From Streptomyces sp. NRRL S-337 (lineage in GTDB: Bacteria; Actinomycetota; Actinomycetes; Streptomycetales; Streptomycetaceae), in contig NZ_JOIX01000038.1 of the NCBI RefSeq assembly GCF_000720175.1, positions 15,950 through 79,949 on the forward strand: a stretch of 64,000 nt of DNA, written 5' to 3'. Under the pieces are notes generated by a model. It did not search any database. It had not been told where the DNA came from and was given only the letters and a program-made list of their open reading frames with translations. Positions 60,075 to 64,000 of this stretch are shown here, in pieces. Numbering within the stretch: position 1 is the first letter of the stretch; every line of letters starts with the position of its first letter. A program made the translations under genes and the position numbers.

Positions 60075-60528
60075 CGGGAGTCTCCTACGAGGCGGAGGAA
60101 CAGAGACGGCGGACACCTGTGGTGGTGTCGTCCGCGTGGGGGTGGCGCGCGCCTCGCGGTCGGCGGTCCTGCTGCGGCTCTGTGGAGAGCGTCCCTGTGG
60201 GGATTCGGCCCGGCCCAGGGTGGGCGTGTTCAGCGTAGCGGCGATCGGCACGGGTGCTGCCCCGGGTGCCTGGCGGTTAGTCATCGGTACTGCCTCCGGC
60301 GTGAGTTCGCCATGTCGGGCGGGACAGTGACAGGACTCAGGTGCTTGCGTCTCGTCCTGGCGGGCACGGCTCCTTCACCCCGTAGGGCCGGAGGCCGGGA
60401 CCCGGACAGCAGCGACCGGGAGAAGAGATTCCGGGGCACGACGAAGGCCCGGACGCCTGGTCCGGGCCTTGAGCTGTCGAAGTCCTCTAGTGAGTCGAAC
60501 GTCAGTAAGGGAGTCGGAGACCTACCGT
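60075..60528. other. Gap with terminator
   Basis: About 450 bases between two minus-strand genes. It holds the hairpin at 60444-60470 and, downstream of it, the probable promoter for 60074. No gene is supported. Confidence 0.45.
60444..60470 (-). terminator. Terminator of helicase operon
   Basis: A perfect 11-bp stem AAGGCCCGGAC / GTCCGGGCCTT with a 5-nt loop, about 60 bases past the stop at 60529. Confidence 0.75.
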
Positions 60529-60819
60529 CTACTCGTGGTCTCCCCAGGAGCGGTTGGCGACCCAGTCCGGGTCCCGTACGGGCGCCAGCGCTTGGGTCTC
60601 GGTGGCCGGGGCGCGCATGATGCGCCAGCTGGTGCGCGGCGCGGTGACGACGTGTGCCAGGACGACGACGGCCTGACGGCCAGGCCCGCCCCGGACCCAC
60701 GCCCCGGTGAAGCGGACCTGATCGGCTGCCCAGTCGCCCAGCCGCTGCCACGGGCGCAGTCGCCCGAGCAGATAGCCGGCCGCGAGCGCGGCGGCCGCGG
60801 TGACGACGACGCCCACCAT
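60529..60819 (-). CDS. Small membrane-anchored protein coupled to helicase
   Basis: 96 residues from ATG 60819, which shares a base with the helicase stop (TGATG); a GTG at 60828 is also possible. The N-terminal helix MVGVVVTAAAALAAGYLLGR is a membrane anchor, followed by a basic soluble part (AWVRGGPGRQAVVVLAHVVT). The tight coupling to the helicase suggests a joint task at the chromosome or plasmid end, but nothing in the sequence proves it. Confidence 0.6.
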   Translation of the reverse strand: MVGVVVTAAAALAAGYLLGRLRPWQRLGDWAADQVRFTGAWVRGGPGRQAVVVLAHVVTAPRTSWRIMRAPATETQALAPVRDPDWVANRSWGDHE

Positions 60820-63341
60820 CAGGACCACCGCATCCCGATCGCGGACAGCAGCTCCATCCGCTCCGGCGTCAGCGTCGCCGCCCGGCTGCGCTGATTCCCG
60901 ATCCAGGCCCCCAGCTTGTGCTCCCGCACCTCGTGGTCCTCGCCGACGATCCGCTCAACCCACTTCCTCGGGACCTGAAGGTGCCCCTCACGCTCGTAGA
61001 ACTGCTTGGCGGCCGCGTAGTTCATCGCCCACTTGTCAGCCTGCGTACGGCGCGGCGGCGGCTTCTCGTCCTCGCTGGCGGGCTCGATCCCGAGGACCTG
61101 CTCGCACATCCACTGCTGCACGGTCGTGAGCTGATCCCACCCGATCCGCACCGACTGCACCCACCGCCCCAGATCCTCGCCCTGGCGCACGACGTCGCCC
61201 GCCTCGGTGGGCAGCGCCTCGCCCGCGTCCAGGTGCATCCGCACCAAGTGGAAGCACCGCTGCCACGTCACCGGCCAGCTCGGGCACCAGGACGCGTCGA
61301 TCTCCTCCAATTGCTCGCGCCGCTCGTCCGACAGCGCCCCGGCCGACGACTCCACCGGCAGGCCCTCAGCACGACGCTGCTCGATCTCCTGCGCCTTCCG
61401 GGCGGCGGCCCGCGCGTTCTTCAGGAAGATGCCCACCTTCGCGCCCTGGTGGGTGGCGTCCAGCGGGGCCAGGAGGTGGCCGTGTTGGGCGGCCCACCCG
61501 CGCGCGGCGGACAGGCTCTCCTCCCAGGCGACGTCGAAGTGGGACCAGATCATGCCGAGCTTCTCCAGCTGGGCGATGCGATCCTCGTCCATGTCTCCGC
61601 GGGCGTAGAAGCGGCGGGCGTCGGCGGTCCACTGCCCCAGCGGGAACCCGGCGAGCGAGGCCGGCCACCCCTCGCCTTCCGTCTCCTGGTCGTCGACGGC
61701 AGGCACGCGGAACGTGAACGGCACCTTCAGATCGCCGTGTTCACGGGCATAGATGACGGCCGCCTCCACGCCGCGCCGCCAGTGTTCGTGCTCCGGGTTG
61801 AGGACCCGCAGGTTGATGAACGCGGCGAGCGCGGCCGGGTCGCGGGGCGTGGAGAACTTCAGCAGGGCCTTGGCGGGGGCGCTGACGCCTCCGGAGCCCT
61901 CGCCGCTCCCGCCCGTGCTCGTGCCGCTCTCGTCCTTGCTGACGGGCTTGTAGCGGCTCGGGGCCTGCTGCTCCGCGAGGCTCTCCACGATCCGCGCATC
62001 GTGCGCCCGCAGCGCTTCCAAGAGCTTCGCCAGGCCGCCGAAAGCCCGGCTCGTCAGCATGTTGTCCGCCGTCTCGCCCGGCCCGAGCAGCACCGGCACC
62101 ACGAGCGAGGCCACCTTGCCCTCGCCCGGCTGCATCCGCAGCGCTCGCCCTACGGCCTGGACCAGGTCGGGCATGGAGCCGCGCACATCCGCCCAGTACA
62201 CGGAGTCGCAGTGCTTGGTGTCGACGCCCTCGCCCAGGACCTTCACCGAGCACAGGAAGCACCTCTCCACCACGGTGCCGTCCGTGGCGACCCCGGCGGC
62301 GAACTCGCCGAGCAGACGCCGCCGGTGGAGCGGCTTGTGGTCGCCGCACAGCCAGTCCGCCCAGATCGTCTTGGGGTACAGCTCGGGGTCGGAGGCGTGC
62401 AGCTGCGCGGCGACGTCGGGAAGGCCGGCCGCGAACGCTTCGGCCTCGCGGACCTGGTGGTGGAAGACGAGCGTGCGGCGGAAGCCCTCCTCGGCTGACG
62501 CCTTGACCAGGGCGGTCTGCAGCGCGGCAAGCCGGGCCCCGCGGACCTCTGCCGAGCGGCCTTCGGCGCCCAGGAGCTGCGCGGCCTGGAGGGCGGTGTC
62601 GGTGACGTCCACGCATACGACCTGGTAGGGGGCACAGATTCCCCGGTCGATGGCCTCCGAGAGGGTCAGGGTGAAGCAGCGGCTGCCGAAGGGGCCCTCG
62701 GGGTCGTCTTCCATGCTTGCGACCAGCTCGCCGGGTGCGCCGGCCTCGTCCTCGTCCCCGAGCTGCCACAGCCGGGGCGTGGCCGTCATGTAGAGGCGGC
62801 GCAGGGACGGGATCTTCTGGTTGTCGTGGACGACCGCCCACGGCTTCCCGATCCGTCCCGAAACGCGGTGGGCCTCGTCGACGACAACCAGGTCCCAGGC
62901 CGCGAGGCCCCCGGCGTGCGCCCGCTCCAGCGTGCCCAGACCGAGGCTGGCGTACGTGGCGTACACGGTCACCTTGTCCATGCCCCGCGTCCACTCCACC
63001 AGCTCGTCCACGTCCGTGGTGTTGGGGAAGGACACCTCATCGCCGCGCAGCGAGGACACTCCGAGCATCGGCCCCCGGCGGCCTCCCTCGCGCCACGCGG
63101 CCTCGGTCTGGGCGAGCAGGTCCAGCGAGGGCACGAGCACCAGCACACGGCCCGCGTGGAGCTCCTCCGCGCTGCGGACCGCCACCCGGGTCTTCCCGGA
63201 CCCGGTCGCCATGATCACCTGCGTTCGAAGCCCTCGTTCGGGCACAAGCGATCTTGCAGGCAATTCGAGTGCCCGCACGACCGCGTCAATGGCTTCTCGC
63301 TGGGCTGCCTCGCGCTGATCAGCGCGGTCTGTGCTCGACAT
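60819..63341 (-). CDS. DEAH-box helicase with helicase-associated repeats (telomere-linked type)
   Basis: 840 residues from ATG 63341, preceded by AAGGCAGG. It is a superfamily 2 helicase: Walker A ATGSGKT at about 45-51, DEAH in LVVVDEAHRVSG near 150, and motif VI QAVGRALRMQ near 400. The C-terminal half has four helicase-associated (HA) units (AVIYAREHGDLKVPFTF; AARGWAAQHGHLLAP; FHLVRMHLDAGEALPT; AAKQFYEREGHLQVPRKW), each ending in a GxW or LGxW-like strand. Helicases next to telomeres are typical of Streptomyces linear replicons (TtrA in S. lividans and SLP2). It probably acts at ends during transfer. Confidence 0.9.
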   Translation of the reverse strand: MSSTDRADQREAAQREAIDAVVRALELPARSLVPERGLRTQVIMATGSGKTRVAVRSAEELHAGRVLVLVPSLDLLAQTEAAWREGGRRGPMLGVSSLRGDEVSFPNTTDVDELVEWTRGMDKVTVYATYASLGLGTLERAHAGGLAAWDLVVVDEAHRVSGRIGKPWAVVHDNQKIPSLRRLYMTATPRLWQLGDEDEAGAPGELVASMEDDPEGPFGSRCFTLTLSEAIDRGICAPYQVVCVDVTDTALQAAQLLGAEGRSAEVRGARLAALQTALVKASAEEGFRRTLVFHHQVREAEAFAAGLPDVAAQLHASDPELYPKTIWADWLCGDHKPLHRRRLLGEFAAGVATDGTVVERCFLCSVKVLGEGVDTKHCDSVYWADVRGSMPDLVQAVGRALRMQPGEGKVASLVVPVLLGPGETADNMLTSRAFGGLAKLLEALRAHDARIVESLAEQQAPSRYKPVSKDESGTSTGGSGEGSGGVSAPAKALLKFSTPRDPAALAAFINLRVLNPEHEHWRRGVEAAVIYAREHGDLKVPFTFRVPAVDDQETEGEGWPASLAGFPLGQWTADARRFYARGDMDEDRIAQLEKLGMIWSHFDVAWEESLSAARGWAAQHGHLLAPLDATHQGAKVGIFLKNARAAARKAQEIEQRRAEGLPVESSAGALSDERREQLEEIDASWCPSWPVTWQRCFHLVRMHLDAGEALPTEAGDVVRQGEDLGRWVQSVRIGWDQLTTVQQWMCEQVLGIEPASEDEKPPPRRTQADKWAMNYAAAKQFYEREGHLQVPRKWVERIVGEDHEVREHKLGAWIGNQRSRAATLTPERMELLSAIGMRWS

Positions 63342-63814
63342 ATCGCCTGCCTTCTCCTGCGGTGCCGTCCGGTCGATTCGAGCGGCGGGAAACGGAAAAC
63401 CTGCACGTAGAGGAGCCACAAGGGCTACGATTGGACTGACGCGATCGGCTCGTTGATCCGCCCCACCGGAACACCGGCAAGGCGGTTGGGTGGATCTCGA
63501 TAACCCTCCGGAGCGGTCCGGGGTGGTGTGCTCTGAGTCCAGAGTCTATCTTTCCGTCAGAAATGAAGCACAAGGAATTCCGAGATTCCCCCGAACGTGG
63601 CTCAAAGTTGTTAGTCTCGTCTTATCGCCAACCAATCCGGGACCTTGACGCCCCCTCAATCCCGTCCGCTCCTCCGGGTGGCCTGCCCCCGAGTCCTGGT
63701 CACCCTCCCGACCGCCTGTCACCCCTCTCCCCCTTCTTCCTGCTGGCGCTCCGTCAGCCTCGCGTTGACGCCCCCTCGGTTCCTGTAGCCCGCTTGGTGG
63801 CGCGGAGCGTCACT
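63342..63814. other. Subtelomeric non-coding stretch
   Basis: About 470 bases with the helicase promoter side and no supported gene. The word TTGACGCCCCCTC occurs twice (near 63646 and 63767). A more A/T-rich part near 63540-63640 may hold the promoter. Confidence 0.5.
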
Positions 63815-63994
63815 GTGGCTGGAGCGCAGCGGAGGCCACGGGGTCGGCCGGAGGCCGGCCGCGCCTCGCAACGCGAGGCGCCTGCACTGCGGTTGGCGGT
63901 GCGCGCGCAGCGCGTGCCGCCTGGCGGTGAGCGGAGCGAGCCGCATCCGCTCACGCGGAGCGGGAGCGCAACACCCCCGCGTAGCGGGGGTGTT
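63815..63994. repeat. Telomere-like palindrome cluster
   Basis: Successive palindromes: 63815-63839 (GCA loop), 63845-63861, 63861-63881 (GCGCCTCGC/GCGAGGCGC), 63895-63921 (stem of about 12 bp, GCA loop), 63924-63944, 63947-63963, and 63970-63994 (AACACCCCCGC-GTA-GCGGGGGTGTT). Tight GNA triloops closed by C-G are the hallmark of Streptomyces telomeric 3' overhangs. The sequence is not the common archetypal telomere, which begins CCCGCGGAGCGGG. Confidence 0.75.
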
Positions 63995-64000
63995 CGCTTC

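Noticed and set aside
60918..62498. 526-codon plus-strand frame opposite the helicase
   Set aside because: It lies wholly inside the well-supported helicase and has no recognisable motif.

Overview
The window is very GC-rich, uses GTG/TTG starts freely and carries occasional TTA leucine codons. It encodes Wbl, KorSA-like GntR, TraB, ParAB, MobF relaxase, replication-relaxation and telomere-type helicase proteins. Together these point to a conjugative linear plasmid (or plasmid-derived replicon arm) of Streptomyces or a close relative. The right edge (about 63.8-64.0 kb) is packed with GC-rich palindromes, several with GNA triloops, next to a helicase gene, as at actinomycete telomeres, so the window probably ends at or very near a physical DNA end.

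Layout. 0-10 kb: two paralogous winged-helix/zinc-ribbon proteins (the left one cut by the window edge) flank an AraC regulator with a TTA second codon, a decayed tyrosine recombinase and a small membrane-protein/XRE operon. 10.2-10.8 kb: a gene-free stretch holds hairpins with a repeated GCCA loop, a dyad and a terminator. 11-15.6 kb: a metabolic island with an ARMT1-like phosphatase, a HAD phosphatase, a beta-hydroxyacid-dehydrogenase-like protein, a P-loop kinase and an XRE/P-loop protein. 15.8-36.1 kb: the transfer region. It starts at a GntR repressor gene with an array of AGGTAC operators and runs through more than 20 small plasmid genes, a coiled-coil Spd-like membrane protein, TraB and further membrane and zinc proteins, with GC hairpins in most gaps.

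36.7-41.6 kb: a compact RiPP operon of the Haa cyclophane type (haaT-haaA-haaB-haaN). 42-46.6 kb: the partition module parA-parB with three copies of a TTAACC(G/C)GGTTAA palindrome, the likely parS. 46.7-48.7 kb: a twice-frameshifted gene with repeated modules. 48.7-50.1 kb: a Schlafen/AlbA_2 protein. 50.2-55.2 kb: a MobF relaxase and a replication-relaxation protein, both preceded by GTTGGTG direct repeats. 55.6-59.7 kb: an atypical lower-GC J-domain/CBM gene, a TPR/CGNR divergent pair and an ISL3-type element. 59.8-64 kb: small membrane proteins, a DEAH helicase with helicase-associated repeats, and the telomere.

How it fits together: ParAB plus parS-like sites would give stable inheritance. 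TraB and the Spd proteins would drive double-stranded DNA transfer and spread under GntR control. The MobF relaxase and replication-relaxation protein form a second mobilisation or replication module, and the helicase and palindromes belong to end maintenance. The Haa cluster and the metabolic island look like cargo. The signals least explained by known features are the 30 GTAC tetranucleotides in about 530 bp inside the Spd-like gene, in all three codon frames, and the GCCAA hairpin array near 10.4 kb.
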